Assembly (NCBI GenBank): GCA_022072095.1
Contig: JAJVIJ010000016.1
Span: 1 to 54,003 of the forward strand
Length of the DNA: 54,003 nt
From: Rhodocyclaceae bacterium
Lineage (GTDB): Bacteria; Pseudomonadota; Gammaproteobacteria; Burkholderiales; Rhodocyclaceae
Direction of reading: 5' to 3'
Position numbers and translations under genes: made by a program. This document shows, one piece after another, positions 25,611 through 34,856 of the stretch. Each line of letters opens with the position of its first letter. The stretch's first letter is position 1. The notes beneath the pieces are model-generated. The model saw nothing but the letters and a program-made list of their open reading frames with translations. It did not search any database and had not been told where the DNA came from.

Positions 25611-27845
25611 CTACTTGGTGGTGAAGGTGGTCACGCCGTCCCAGTCCGGGCCGGGTGGGTGGCTGCGATAGCGCTGCACGCGCTCCTGATAGAGCTCATA
25701 CAGACCGGAGGCCGGTGCCATGCGGTTCAGATTGAACAGCTGCAATTCCGCCTGGTCCCAGTCCTGCGCACGATAGGCGCGCAAGGCCTGGTTCCAGAGC
25801 TTCAGCTCATCGTGGGCGGCGCGTGTGAGCTCACCGTCCAAACCCAGCGGCTCGAATATCGCCACGGGCTCGGCCTTGCCCTTGGCCCGCACCCGGTCGA
25901 CCTCGCGGAAAACGATGTCGCGCACCGCCTTGCGCGTCGGCTCGCCCACCAGAACGCCCACGCCATACTCCTTAGTCATTCCCTCCAGCCTGGAGGAAAG
26001 ATTCACCGCATCGCCGAGGACAGTATAAGCCTTGCGCACCGGGGAGCCCATGTCCCCCACGGTCATCGTTCCGGTATTAATGCCCACTCCGATGCGCAAT
26101 TCGGGGAGGCCACGTGCGCGCAGCGACTGGTTCAGCTCACGCAGCCGCAGTTGCATGCTCAGCGCCGCCAGCACGGCGTGACGGGCGTGCTCGGCATCGG
26201 CGACCGGCGCGCCCCAGAAGGCCATGATGGCGTCGCCGATGTACTTGTCGAGGGTGCCGCGCTGCTCCTGAATGACGTCGGTCATGCTGCCGAGATATTC
26301 GTTCATGAGCGCGGCCAGTTGCTTCGGCTCCATGCCTTCCGAGATGCTGGTGAAGCCGCGAATGTCGGAGAACAGCACCGTGAGTTCGGCGCTCTTGCCT
26401 TCCATGCTGTAATGCTCGGGATTGCGGCTCATTTCCTGAACCAGTTCGGGCGGAACGTACTGGCCGAACAGCTCGGCAAACTGGCGCTTCGAGCGCGACT
26501 CGATGAAATAGCCCCAGGACATGTTGAACAAGAACAGGCCTATGGTGAGAAGAAAGGTCGCCGCCATCGGCAGCACGAACTTTGCCCCGACCCAGAAGCC
26601 CAGATTGATCGCGACCAGGCACGCGATCACGGTCAGCGTCGTGATCGTCGCCATCACCGGCGAGAGTCGCGGCAACAGAAAGAGCATGATGCCCCCAACC
26701 AGCACGATGAGGCTGACGTCCAGACCGATCACATACTGGGGTTTCGAGCGCAGCGTGCCGTCGAGCATGCCGGTGATCAGATTGGCGTGGATCTCGACCC
26801 CGGGGTAGGTCGCCCCGACCGGGGTCGCACGCAAGTCCAGTAGCCCTGGGGCGGTGGTGCCCAGCAGCGCGATGCGGCCCTTGAGCTGATCGACCGGGGC
26901 GCGTTCGGACAGGACGTCGGCCAGCGAGATGTAGCGGAAACTGCCCTGGTGACCGCGATAGGGAATGAGCGCGGCGACGTTCTCGTCGACCGGGATGCGC
27001 ACCGTTCCACGCGCCGATGGCAGATCAAGCCATTCGAGCCCGCCATAGTCACGCCCGCCAAACTTTCCTTCCGAACGCGTGTCGCTGGGCAGCACCTTGG
27101 GGTTCCCGAGCAACAAACGGAGCATCGCGAGCGACAGCGATTCGTAATAGGCGCCCTTGTATTCCGCGATCATCGGTACACGGCGCACGATGCCATCGAA
27201 ATCGATGAGTGGGTTGAAATGGCCCGCGCCGGCGGCCGCTGCCTGCAGCGCCGGGAGGTTGCCACCATAACTAGGGAAGCTTGCAAATGGGATGTTCCGG
27301 CCACGGAAACTGCCCGCCGGCAGGATCGGGGGCGGCAGCGCACCGGTGCTGGTGCCGCCGGCCCGGTCGGACAGGTAGTAACCCAGGATGACCGGCCGGC
27401 CCTTCAACGCGGCGACGAACTGGCCGTCGAAATCCAGCTCCGGCCGCAGTCGCTCCAGCGACTGCTGGAATGCCGCATGCCCGCGCAGCTCGCCAGACGC
27501 GAGCCGCTCCATGGTTTTCAGGCCCGAGCTGTCATCCGGCTCGGCAAACACGATATCGATCCCGAGCACGGCGATGCCGTAGCGGTCGAAGAGTGTGTCG
27601 GTCAGGCGCGCGAGCTTGTCCCGGCTCCAGGGCCAGCGTCCGACCTCGGCCAGCGAGCGCTCGTCGATATCGAGGATGACGACGCGCTCATCGACTCCGC
27701 CGGGCAGCGTCAGCCGCGTCTTGACGTCGTAGAGAATCGCGTCCAGATGATTCAGGAAGCTCAGCTGGTACAGCCGCGCGGCATGGCCCAGCATCAGCAG
27801 GATCAGCACCGCACCGAGCAGGTAGCGAGCGAGTGCGGGCTTCAA
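25611..27845 (-). CDS. CHASE2-sensor adenylate cyclase (class III)
   Basis: Membrane sensor that makes cAMP. In the 744 residues: one N-terminal membrane helix (7-22), an extracytoplasmic CHASE2 domain (about 30-365, with the GRWPWSR motif at 69-75), three membrane helices (about 372-445), then a class III cyclase domain (485-660). Metal Asp494 (LFSDIRG) and Asp538, adenine-selecting Lys534 and Asp612, and transition-state Asn615 and Arg619 are all present, so it should be active and ATP-specific. A C-terminal TPR-like tail of about 70 residues follows. Directly upstream of the phosphodiesterase gene; 72 bases after the FHA gene. Confidence 0.92.
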   Translation of the reverse strand: MKPALARYLLGAVLILLMLGHAARLYQLSFLNHLDAILYDVKTRLTLPGGVDERVVILDIDERSLAEVGRWPWSRDKLARLTDTLFDRYGIAVLGIDIVFAEPDDSSGLKTMERLASGELRGHAAFQQSLERLRPELDFDGQFVAALKGRPVILGYYLSDRAGGTSTGALPPPILPAGSFRGRNIPFASFPSYGGNLPALQAAAAGAGHFNPLIDFDGIVRRVPMIAEYKGAYYESLSLAMLRLLLGNPKVLPSDTRSEGKFGGRDYGGLEWLDLPSARGTVRIPVDENVAALIPYRGHQGSFRYISLADVLSERAPVDQLKGRIALLGTTAPGLLDLRATPVGATYPGVEIHANLITGMLDGTLRSKPQYVIGLDVSLIVLVGGIMLFLLPRLSPVMATITTLTVIACLVAINLGFWVGAKFVLPMAATFLLTIGLFLFNMSWGYFIESRSKRQFAELFGQYVPPELVQEMSRNPEHYSMEGKSAELTVLFSDIRGFTSISEGMEPKQLAALMNEYLGSMTDVIQEQRGTLDKYIGDAIMAFWGAPVADAEHARHAVLAALSMQLRLRELNQSLRARGLPELRIGVGINTGTMTVGDMGSPVRKAYTVLGDAVNLSSRLEGMTKEYGVGVLVGEPTRKAVRDIVFREVDRVRAKGKAEPVAIFEPLGLDGELTRAAHDELKLWNQALRAYRAQDWDQAELQLFNLNRMAPASGLYELYQERVQRYRSHPPGPDWDGVTTFTTK

Positions 27846-27917
27846 GTGTCAATCTGCCGGAAAGGAGGTCGTGGTTGGCTAACGCTACGGGGGCGCTTCG
27901 GGTGCGCGCAGGTCGTG

Positions 27918-28754
27918 TCAGGTGCGCAGAAAGAACTCCATCTTCACGCCGGCAATCTCGATGACGTCGTGATCGGCGAGAGCGTGCGCCTGTGCATCCA
28001 GTGTCTTGCCGTTGACCACGGGAAACTGCGCGCCTTCGACGTGGGTGATGAAATAGCCATGCGGGCGGCGCGTGATGACCGCGACCTGGGTACCGGGCTT
28101 GCCCAGCGTCGTCAGGGTCTTGACCAGTTCGAGCTCACGCCCTGCGCTGGCACCATTGAGAATCTGGATGACGCCGATGCCGCTCTGGGCAACGGGCGCG
28201 GGCTGGGTTGGCGGCACCATCGACGGGGTCGTGGCTGGCGCCGCGGCAGCGGGGGCGGCAGGCGCGAACGTGGGCGGCGTGGGTGGCGCGGAGGCGGCGC
28301 CGGCCTGCGTGCTCGGGCCCGCTTGTGTGGCGAGGCCGGGCATGCCTGCATGGGTGTCGGCCGCAGTGCGCGTCGCGGCGGGGGGAGCGGCTTCGGGCGG
28401 TCGGGCGAGTGCGCCCGGCCGCAGCACCATGGTCTTTTCGAAATCGGCCGCGGCGGCACCGGTCGCGCTCTCGTTCAGGTATTTCAGCCGGTACTTGCCC
28501 AATTCGATGACATCGTTGTTCTGCAGGAAGTGCTTCTTGACCGGCTGCCCGTTGACGTAGGTGCCGTTGGTGCTGTTCAGATCCTCGAGGAAGGAGTCGT
28601 TGAGGATGGTCACGATCACCGCATGCTCACCGCTGATGGCGAGGTTGTCGATCTGGATGTCGTTGTGCGGCTTGCGGCCGATGCTGGTGCGCTCCTTCGT
28701 CAGGCCGATCTCCTTGAGCACCAGGCCATCCATGCTGAGTATCAACTTCGCCAT
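27918..28754 (-). CDS. Double FHA-domain protein
   Basis: Predicted phosphothreonine-binding adaptor, 278 residues. FHA domain 1 (about 20-90) has the full signature: TSIGRKPHND, ISGEHAVI and STNGTYVNG, i.e. the Arg, Ser and His/Asn that hold phosphothreonine. A Pro/Ala/Thr-rich linker (about 105-185) contains TMVLRPG, a plausible Thr phosphorylation site like those in GarA-type proteins. FHA domain 2 (about 190-275) is diverged, ending IEIAGVKMEFFLRT. It is 23 bases after a PP2C gene, in a kinase-phosphatase-FHA run. Substrate or partner unknown. Confidence 0.88.
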   Translation of the reverse strand: MAKLILSMDGLVLKEIGLTKERTSIGRKPHNDIQIDNLAISGEHAVIVTILNDSFLEDLNSTNGTYVNGQPVKKHFLQNNDVIELGKYRLKYLNESATGAAAADFEKTMVLRPGALARPPEAAPPAATRTAADTHAGMPGLATQAGPSTQAGAASAPPTPPTFAPAAPAAAAPATTPSMVPPTQPAPVAQSGIGVIQILNGASAGRELELVKTLTTLGKPGTQVAVITRRPHGYFITHVEGAQFPVVNGKTLDAQAHALADHDVIEIAGVKMEFFLRT

Positions 28755-28777
28755 GATCGTTTTCCCAAGTTTGCCGC

Positions 28778-29605
28778 TTATTTCAACCAGGCCAGAAACC
28801 GCTGCAGCCAGCCGCGCGGTGCCGGAAACGCTTGCAGCACACGCACCAGTATCACCGAAACGTTGTCCCGACCGCCGTTGTCGTTCGCCATCTGGACCAG
28901 TTGCGCCGCTGCCAGCTCGAGGTTCGCGGACAGGGTCTGCAGCGTCAGTGCGATTTCGGCGTCGCCCACCATGTCATTGAGCCCGTCCGAACACAGCAGA
29001 TAGACATCGCCGGCCTGGGTCGGGTAAGCATGGATTTCCGGTTCCACTTCGGGATCGACCCCAACCGCCCGAGTCACCAGATTCTTGTTGTGCGAAAGCT
29101 TGGCGTCCTCCGCGCTAATCATGCCGCTGTCGATCTGCTCCTGCAACAGGGAGTGATCACGCGTCAGCTGCGCGAGTTGCGCGTCGCGGAAACGGTATAG
29201 CCGGGAATCGCCGACATGGGCGACGGTGACCGCGTTGTCGAAGAACAGCGCCGCGACCAGCGTCGTCCCCATGCCGGAGTACTGGGGCTGGCTGTGCGCC
29301 GCCTGATAGATCGCGGCATTGGCGCGGCCGATCTCCTGAATCAGGACCTTTTGTGCAGCCTCCGCGGGGTTCGGGCCGAACGGGTTCAGCGGACCATTGT
29401 CCAGGATGCGCTCCAGCTCCGAACCGATCAGCGCCGTCGCCATGCCCGACGCGACCTCGCCGGCGTTGTAGCCGCCCATGCCATCGGCGAGCAGCGCGAC
29501 GCCTAGGCGCGGGATGACATACACTGCATCCTCGTTGTGATTGCGCACCATGCCGGCATCGGAATGGTGCGCGAAGGACAGGACCGAAGACAGATCTAGG
29601 CTCAT
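28778..29605 (-). CDS. PP2C-family Ser/Thr protein phosphatase
   Basis: Metal-dependent phosphatase, expected to reverse phosphorylation by the adjacent kinase. The 275-residue protein shows the PP2C motif series: HNEDAV (metal Asp) near residue 23, LADGMGGYNAGE, GMGTTLVAA, VAHVGDSRLYR, LLCSDGLNDMV and GRDNVSVILV. No membrane segment. The start at 29605 (MSLDLSSVLSF) lies seven bases after the kinase stop; a longer frame to 29704 would run into the kinase gene. Confidence 0.93.
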   Translation of the reverse strand: MSLDLSSVLSFAHHSDAGMVRNHNEDAVYVIPRLGVALLADGMGGYNAGEVASGMATALIGSELERILDNGPLNPFGPNPAEAAQKVLIQEIGRANAAIYQAAHSQPQYSGMGTTLVAALFFDNAVTVAHVGDSRLYRFRDAQLAQLTRDHSLLQEQIDSGMISAEDAKLSHNKNLVTRAVGVDPEVEPEIHAYPTQAGDVYLLCSDGLNDMVGDAEIALTLQTLSANLELAAAQLVQMANDNGGRDNVSVILVRVLQAFPAPRGWLQRFLAWLK

Positions 29606-29612
29606 CGTGTCG

Positions 29613-32141
29613 TTATATGCTGATGTCGACCTGGGTGAGCGAGGTCGCACACTGGCGCAGGTCCGCGGCCATATCGGTACCGGTCTGGTAGCGGGTGGTG
29701 ACATCTTTCTGCAGCGCGCGATCGATCACCGCGACCAGGCAGTCGGGGATGTCCGGCCGCAGCGTGGTGATGTCCGGATGCGGTTCGTTGGCGATCTTGT
29801 ACATCAACTGCGCCATCGACTCGCCCTCGAACGGCAGCTTGCCGGCGACCATCTGGAACAGCATCACGCCCAGCGAGAACAGGTCGGACCGGCCGTCGAT
29901 CTTCTTGCCGGCGAGCTGCTCGGGCGACATGTAGGACGGCGTGCCGAGCACCATGCCGGTCTTGGTCCGGCTCGAATCGGTGATGCGCGCGATACCGAAG
30001 TCGGTGACCTTGACGGCGTCGCTGTCGGGCTCGTACATGATGTTGGCCGGCTTCACATCGCGATGCACGACGCCGTTTGCATGGGCATAGGCGAGTGCCT
30101 CGGCGATGCGCGCGACGATCTCCATCGTGCGCGTGATCGGCAGGGTCTGGCCGGGCTTGGTGTGCGGAACCAGGTCCTTGCCCTTGAGGAACTCCATCGC
30201 GATGTAGGCGAGGTCGTGCTCCTCGCCGGCATCGTAGATCGTGACGATATCCGGATGCGTCAGCCGCCCGGCCGTCTCGGCCTCGCGGAAAAAGCGTGCC
30301 TTGACATCGGCCAGTTCGTCTTCCTCGAATTCCTGCGACAAGGCCATGGTCTTGATGGCGACGACGCGATTGATCTTCGGATCGCGGCCGAGGTAGACGA
30401 CGCCCATCGCCCCTTTGCCCAGTTCCTTCTCGACCTGATAGCGCCCCAGCATCGGCTTTTCGATCTGGCCGTCGCCGAGAATCATCGTGCCGGCCGCGGT
30501 CGTGCGGGCCGCCGCAGAGCCGAGCATGACCGTTTCCGACATCGCCTTGGCGCGATTGGCTCGGGACTCGAGATCGCGGAACTTCGGGTCGAAGTCCATC
30601 ATGTGACGGAATACCGCCTCGGCCTTGTTGAACTGGCGCTTGCGCTCGAAATCCAGCGCCAGGTTGTACAGGTTTTCCATCAGCGCCGCGCCCATCGGGA
30701 CCTGCCGCAGCTTGTCCCAGGCCATGTCCAGCTGCCCCTGTCCCTGGAAGGCGAGGCCGAGCATGCGATTGCTTTCTGCCGACTGCTGATCCGATTTGGC
30801 CTTGCCGCGCTCGGTGGCGAAGAAGCGCTTGGTGGTGAGCAACAGATGCCCGATCACCAGCAACATCGCCGGCAGCATCAATTGCAGCCAGACCAGCTTG
30901 GACGTCATCAGGACGAAGTGGGTGGCGACCAGTATCACCAGCATGGCGGCCGTGGTTGCGGCCGCCGGGCCGGCCTTCAGTCGCGGCAGCAACAGTGCGA
31001 GATAGAGCGCGACGAGCAGCAGCACTGCCAGTTCGGCCAGCGAGGCCCAGCCGGGCACGACGAAGAAATGCTCCTGCAGGATGCTGGAGATGGCGTGCGC
31101 CTGCATCAGCACGGAGGGGGTCGCCGGCGATACCGGCGTGACGAACTGGTTGGCGACCCCCGCTGCGGTCGCGCCGATCAACACGATCTTGTCCTTGTAC
31201 TTGTCCAGCGGAATCTTGCCGCTGGCGACGTCGAAGAAGGAGTCGACGGGGAAGGCCGGAGCCCCATCGCGATCCTTGTAGTAGAAGGTATAGACGCGTA
31301 GCGCCGGATCGGTCGCGATCCGCAGGCGACCGAGCTGGACGCCCTCCCCAAATCGGACCTGGATGTCCTTGCCGGTCAAATTGAGGCTCTTGGCCGCAAC
31401 CATCAACGACAGCGAGGGATAGATGGCATCGAAATGCGACAGCACCAGCGGCTCGGTCCGGATCGCGCCGTCGACGTCGGCGACCGAGTTGAGGTGTCCG
31501 ACGGTGCTGGCGCGGGATCCGATGGTGTCGACGATGCCGGCATCCAGATCCATCGTCGGCACCGGTTGCGCGTCGCCGGGGACGATCTGCGTCAGTGCGG
31601 TCTGTGCGATGAAAGGGGGCAATTCCCGATTGGGGCGGCCCTGCGGCGCACCCAGACGGAACAGGTAAGGCAGGGTAACATTGTTCGCGCGTGCGATGCT
31701 TTCCGCCAGCTGGCGGTCCGTATTCAGTGCGCGCTCGGCCTCGGCCAGCAGTTCGCCGAATCCAGATGGCACGCCGGCGTCGGCGGGGCGCTGGTTATAC
31801 ACGGCGATCAGGCGATTGATGTAGGCCAGACCGGGGTCGATTTGCGGCTCGGAAAAAAATACCGTGCTGGCGATGACCTTGGCCTGCGCCTTGGACAGCG
31901 CATCGATCATGCGCGCATGAATTTCGCGCGACCACGGCCAGCGGCCGATGTTGTCCAGGCTGGTCTTGTCGATGGCGATGACGGCGATGCGATCGCTGGG
32001 CGCGCGATGGGTGGCGACGGCACCCAGATCGTAGGCCTTGCGTTCCAGGCTCTGGATCAGGCTGCTGCCGCCGAGGACGAGCATGACGATGCTCACCGCC
32101 GTACCCAAAAACCAGTCGGTCTTCCAGAAGCTGGCCTTCAC
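29613..32141 (-). CDS. CHASE2-TPR membrane Ser/Thr protein kinase
   Basis: Transmembrane Hanks-type kinase. In 842 residues: an N-terminal membrane helix (12-30), an extracytoplasmic CHASE2 domain (about 38-360, GRWPWSR at 66-72), membrane helices (about 367-387, 395-435), a cytosolic TPR-like stretch (455-520), and a C-terminal kinase (568-830). The kinase shows Gly loop LGKGAMGVVY, Lys597 (VAIK), HRDVKPAN with Asp695, DFG at 714-716 and GTPSYMSPEQL. Unusually the kinase is C-terminal and cytosolic while sensing is N-terminal, the reverse of PknB. GTG at 32141 has GGGGG seven bases upstream; an ATG at 32219 is the alternative. Confidence 0.92.
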   Translation of the reverse strand: MKASFWKTDWFLGTAVSIVMLVLGGSSLIQSLERKAYDLGAVATHRAPSDRIAVIAIDKTSLDNIGRWPWSREIHARMIDALSKAQAKVIASTVFFSEPQIDPGLAYINRLIAVYNQRPADAGVPSGFGELLAEAERALNTDRQLAESIARANNVTLPYLFRLGAPQGRPNRELPPFIAQTALTQIVPGDAQPVPTMDLDAGIVDTIGSRASTVGHLNSVADVDGAIRTEPLVLSHFDAIYPSLSLMVAAKSLNLTGKDIQVRFGEGVQLGRLRIATDPALRVYTFYYKDRDGAPAFPVDSFFDVASGKIPLDKYKDKIVLIGATAAGVANQFVTPVSPATPSVLMQAHAISSILQEHFFVVPGWASLAELAVLLLVALYLALLLPRLKAGPAAATTAAMLVILVATHFVLMTSKLVWLQLMLPAMLLVIGHLLLTTKRFFATERGKAKSDQQSAESNRMLGLAFQGQGQLDMAWDKLRQVPMGAALMENLYNLALDFERKRQFNKAEAVFRHMMDFDPKFRDLESRANRAKAMSETVMLGSAAARTTAAGTMILGDGQIEKPMLGRYQVEKELGKGAMGVVYLGRDPKINRVVAIKTMALSQEFEEDELADVKARFFREAETAGRLTHPDIVTIYDAGEEHDLAYIAMEFLKGKDLVPHTKPGQTLPITRTMEIVARIAEALAYAHANGVVHRDVKPANIMYEPDSDAVKVTDFGIARITDSSRTKTGMVLGTPSYMSPEQLAGKKIDGRSDLFSLGVMLFQMVAGKLPFEGESMAQLMYKIANEPHPDITTLRPDIPDCLVAVIDRALQKDVTTRYQTGTDMAADLRQCATSLTQVDISI

Positions 32142-32249
32142 CCGAATCCCCCTAGTGTTCAGAATGACTGCCTGGTTATTGCCTAGGACAGACCCTAGTG
32201 AATGCCCAGTAATCAGCAATCTGGCGATGAATCTTGCAGCCTGACTTGA

Positions 32250-32273
32250 AGTGTGTCAATGAGTGTGTCAATG
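32250..32273 (-). repeat. Tandem 12-bp repeat with two TTGACA boxes upstream of the kinase operon
   Basis: AGTGTGTCAATG occurs twice, head to tail. Read on the minus strand each copy contains TTGACA, a perfect -35 hexamer, at 32271-32266 and 32259-32254. At 17 bases from the second lies CAAGAT, only a weak -10. It lies 110-130 bases before the kinase start, so it may be a promoter/operator, or a small duplication. Confidence 0.5.
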
Positions 32274-32297
32274 CATCTTGCGTGCTTCCTGCCCAGC

Positions 32298-33254
32298 TCA
32301 GAGATCGAGCTCCTGACCCAGGCCGCGCGCGCGCGCGGCCTCGAGCACGCGCGCGGCCAGCGCGATGTCCTGCATGCCCATGCCGTGTGACTCGAAAACG
32401 GTGATGTCCTTCGTCTCTTGCCGGCCGGGGCGGAGGCCGGCAATGACCTCGCCGAGCTCGACCAGCTGGGCTTCGTGCAGGCGTCCTTTTTCCAGCAGCG
32501 GCAGGATGTCCCCGCACTCCTGGCGCGCCACCGCCCGGCTGTCGACGACGATACGGGCACACCGTCCCAGGGCTTTTTCGTCGAGTTCGCGGCGGACGAG
32601 CGAGTTCGAGCCGGCGGCCGTGATGTGGGTCCCGGCTGACAGCCAGGCACCCTCCAGCACCGGTGTCGCGGACGTGGTGATGGTGACGACGATATCCATG
32701 TCTCGTACCGCCGCCTCAGCCGAGTCGGCGGGCACGACCTCGATACCCGTGCGCGTCCGCATCGACGCGCAGAACGCTTCGAGCGGCTCGCGCCGACGGG
32801 CGAACACGCGGACATGCTCGATCGCGCGTACGCGGCACAGCGCCTCGATCTGGCTCTGCGCCTGAAATCCGGCACCGATGACGCCGACCGTGCGCGCATC
32901 CGGTCGCGACAGGTACTTGGCGGCGACGGCTCCGGCAGCGCCCGTGCGCACCATGCCCAGCGTATCGGCGCCCAGGATGGCCACCGGCAGGCCCGTGGCC
33001 AGATCGAAGAGGTGCACCCAGAAACGCGCGCCGGCGCGGTTCGACGTGTAGAGCTTGCTGCCGATCAGGCCCAACGAGGGCACCGCGGCCTGGAGCGAAT
33101 GCAGTGTGGACTGAGCTGTGCGCGTGCGCTGCCTGGGCATGTCCACGACCTCGCCCAAGCCATGTTCGCGATGCACGGCCTCCACGGCCTCGATGGCGGC
33201 ATCGACATCCAGAAGAGACCGGACCGTGGCCTCGTGAAGCAGCACGGCCTTCAT
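32298..33254 (-). CDS. Ornithine cyclodeaminase / mu-crystallin family protein
   Basis: NAD(P)-dependent family whose members include ornithine and lysine cyclodeaminases, alanine dehydrogenase and ketimine reductases; the substrate cannot be told from sequence. In 318 residues, the N-terminal part has SKLYTSN (substrate Lys region) and the Rossmann motif VGVIGAGFQAQSQ near residue 120. ITAAGSNSL and DSRAVARQECGDI then follow the family pattern. The start at 33254 overlaps the terC stop by ATGA. Confidence 0.87.
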   Translation of the reverse strand: MKAVLLHEATVRSLLDVDAAIEAVEAVHREHGLGEVVDMPRQRTRTAQSTLHSLQAAVPSLGLIGSKLYTSNRAGARFWVHLFDLATGLPVAILGADTLGMVRTGAAGAVAAKYLSRPDARTVGVIGAGFQAQSQIEALCRVRAIEHVRVFARRREPLEAFCASMRTRTGIEVVPADSAEAAVRDMDIVVTITTSATPVLEGAWLSAGTHITAAGSNSLVRRELDEKALGRCARIVVDSRAVARQECGDILPLLEKGRLHEAQLVELGEVIAGLRPGRQETKDITVFESHGMGMQDIALAARVLEAARARGLGQELDL

Positions 33255-33958
33255 AAGACCGTCCTCTCCTCGGCGGGCGCGGCGCGTGCGCGCCACTTGC
33301 CGATGGCCAGCACCAGCACCGCGCCGATCGCGCCGGCGATGTATTGCACGGATTTTTCGGTGCCGAACCAGCTCTGCGCCGCCGCGTCGGTGACGAGCAT
33401 TTCCCCGGCCACGAACCCGAGCAGGCAGGCCCCGAGCGTGATGATGATAGGGTAGCGCTCCATCATATGCAGCACCAGCGTCGAACCGAAAATGATCAGC
33501 GGAATCGAGAGCCCCAGCCCCAGTATGAGCAGCAAGAGCTTGCCTTCCGGCGGGCCGCTTTCCGCAGCGGCAGCCACGGCGATGACGTTGTCCAGGCTCA
33601 TGACCAGATCGGCCACCAGAATCGTGCGGATCGCGCCGACGAGGCTATCAGCTTCGTTGATGTCGTCTTCGCCATCATCGCCCGTGGCGAGCAGCGACAC
33701 ACCGATCCAGACCAGCAGCAGGCTGCCGACGAGCTTCAGGTAGGGATACTGCAACAGCTGCACCGCGAACACCGTCAACACCACCCGCAGGATGATGGCT
33801 GCCAAGCTCCCGAACAGCACGGCACCCTTCTGCTGTTTGGGTGGAAGCTTGCGCGCCGCCAGCGCGATCACGACGGCGTTGTCGCCGGACAGCAGGATGT
33901 TCACCCAGATGATTTTCAGAAAGGCAGTCCAGAACAGCGGGCTCTCGATCAGCTCCAT
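33251..33958 (-). CDS. TerC-family integral membrane protein (YjbE-like)
   Basis: Polytopic inner-membrane protein of the TerC family, members of which export manganese or protect secreted metalloproteins. The 235 residues contain about seven hydrophobic helices. Two conserved acidic helix motifs, [13 protein letters not shown] near residue 23 and [12 protein letters not shown] near residue 120, are the family's (S/N)xDN metal-site pattern. No manganese riboswitch is visible, since the gene starts only nine bases after sucD. Its location between sucD and the cyclodeaminase gene gives no functional hint. Confidence 0.9.
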   Translation of the reverse strand: MELIESPLFWTAFLKIIWVNILLSGDNAVVIALAARKLPPKQQKGAVLFGSLAAIILRVVLTVFAVQLLQYPYLKLVGSLLLVWIGVSLLATGDDGEDDINEADSLVGAIRTILVADLVMSLDNVIAVAAAAESGPPEGKLLLLILGLGLSIPLIIFGSTLVLHMMERYPIIITLGACLLGFVAGEMLVTDAAAQSWFGTEKSVQYIAGAIGAVLVLAIGKWRARAAPAEERTVL

Positions 33959-33967
33959 GGCGGCTCC

Positions 33968-34849
33968 TCAAATGATTGAACGCAATAACTTGCCCATCTC
34001 CGACGGGTTTTTCGTGACCTTGATGCCGCACGCATCCATGACCGCGAGCTTCTCCTGCGCCGTGCCCTTGCCTCCGGAAATGATCGCGCCGGCGTGGCCC
34101 ATGCGCTTGCCGGCCGGCGCCGTAACCCCGGCGATGAAACCGACGACCGGCTTCCTAGCATTGGCCTTGTACCACTCGGCGGCGGCCTCTTCGTCACTGC
34201 CGCCGATCTCGCCGATCATGATCACGGCGTCGGTGTCGGGGTCGTCCATGAACATGCTGAGCACATCGACATGCTTCAGGCCATTGACCGGGTCACCGCC
34301 GATGCCGACCGCGGAGGACTGACCCAGGCCCAGTTCGGTGACTTGCGCGACCGCCTCGTAAGTGAGCGTGCCTGAGCGCGACACGACGCCGATCCGACCC
34401 TTGCGATGGATGTGCCCGGGCATGATGCCGATCTTGATTTCCCCGGGCGTGATCACGCCCGGGCAGTTCGGCCCGACCAGCTGCGTCTTGCGTCCTTCGC
34501 GGCGCATCCGGTCACGCAACTCGAGCATGTCGCGAACCGGTATGCCTTCGGTGATGCAGATGACGAGATCGAGGTCGGCGGCCACGGCTTCCCAGATGGC
34601 ACCGGCCGCGTAGGCCGGTGGCACGTAGATCACCGAGGCGGTGACGCCCTGCGCGGCCTTGGCTTCGGCCACCGTTTCATAGATCGGGATGCCTTCGAAA
34701 TGCTCGCCGGCCCGACCGGGGTTGACGCCGGCGACGAAACATTGTGCGCCGTTGCCGTATTCGCGGCACATGCGCGTGTGGAACTGGCCGGTCTTGCCGG
34801 TGATGCCCTGGGTCAGTACGCGGGTGTTTTTGTCGATCAATATGGACAT
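33968..34849 (-). CDS. sucD: Succinyl-CoA ligase, alpha subunit
   Basis: Alpha subunit of the TCA-cycle enzyme that makes ATP or GTP from succinyl-CoA. The 293-residue protein has the CoA-binding fold ([13 protein letters not shown]), the signature [14 protein letters not shown] and the phosphohistidine loop [18 protein letters not shown] near residue 245. A normal length and start ([15 protein letters not shown]). It follows sucC by seven bases and probably shares its transcript. Confidence 0.97.
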   Translation of the reverse strand: MSILIDKNTRVLTQGITGKTGQFHTRMCREYGNGAQCFVAGVNPGRAGEHFEGIPIYETVAEAKAAQGVTASVIYVPPAYAAGAIWEAVAADLDLVICITEGIPVRDMLELRDRMRREGRKTQLVGPNCPGVITPGEIKIGIMPGHIHRKGRIGVVSRSGTLTYEAVAQVTELGLGQSSAVGIGGDPVNGLKHVDVLSMFMDDPDTDAVIMIGEIGGSDEEAAAEWYKANARKPVVGFIAGVTAPAGKRMGHAGAIISGGKGTAQEKLAVMDACGIKVTKNPSEMGKLLRSII

Positions 34850-34856
34850 GACTGCC

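Noticed and set aside
27846-27917. A promoter or terminator between the FHA and cyclase genes
   Set aside because: No convincing hexamers or hairpin with T-run in the 72 bases, so an operon break here is not supported.
33959-33967. A manganese riboswitch ahead of terC
   Set aside because: Only nine bases separate sucD and terC, leaving no room for one.
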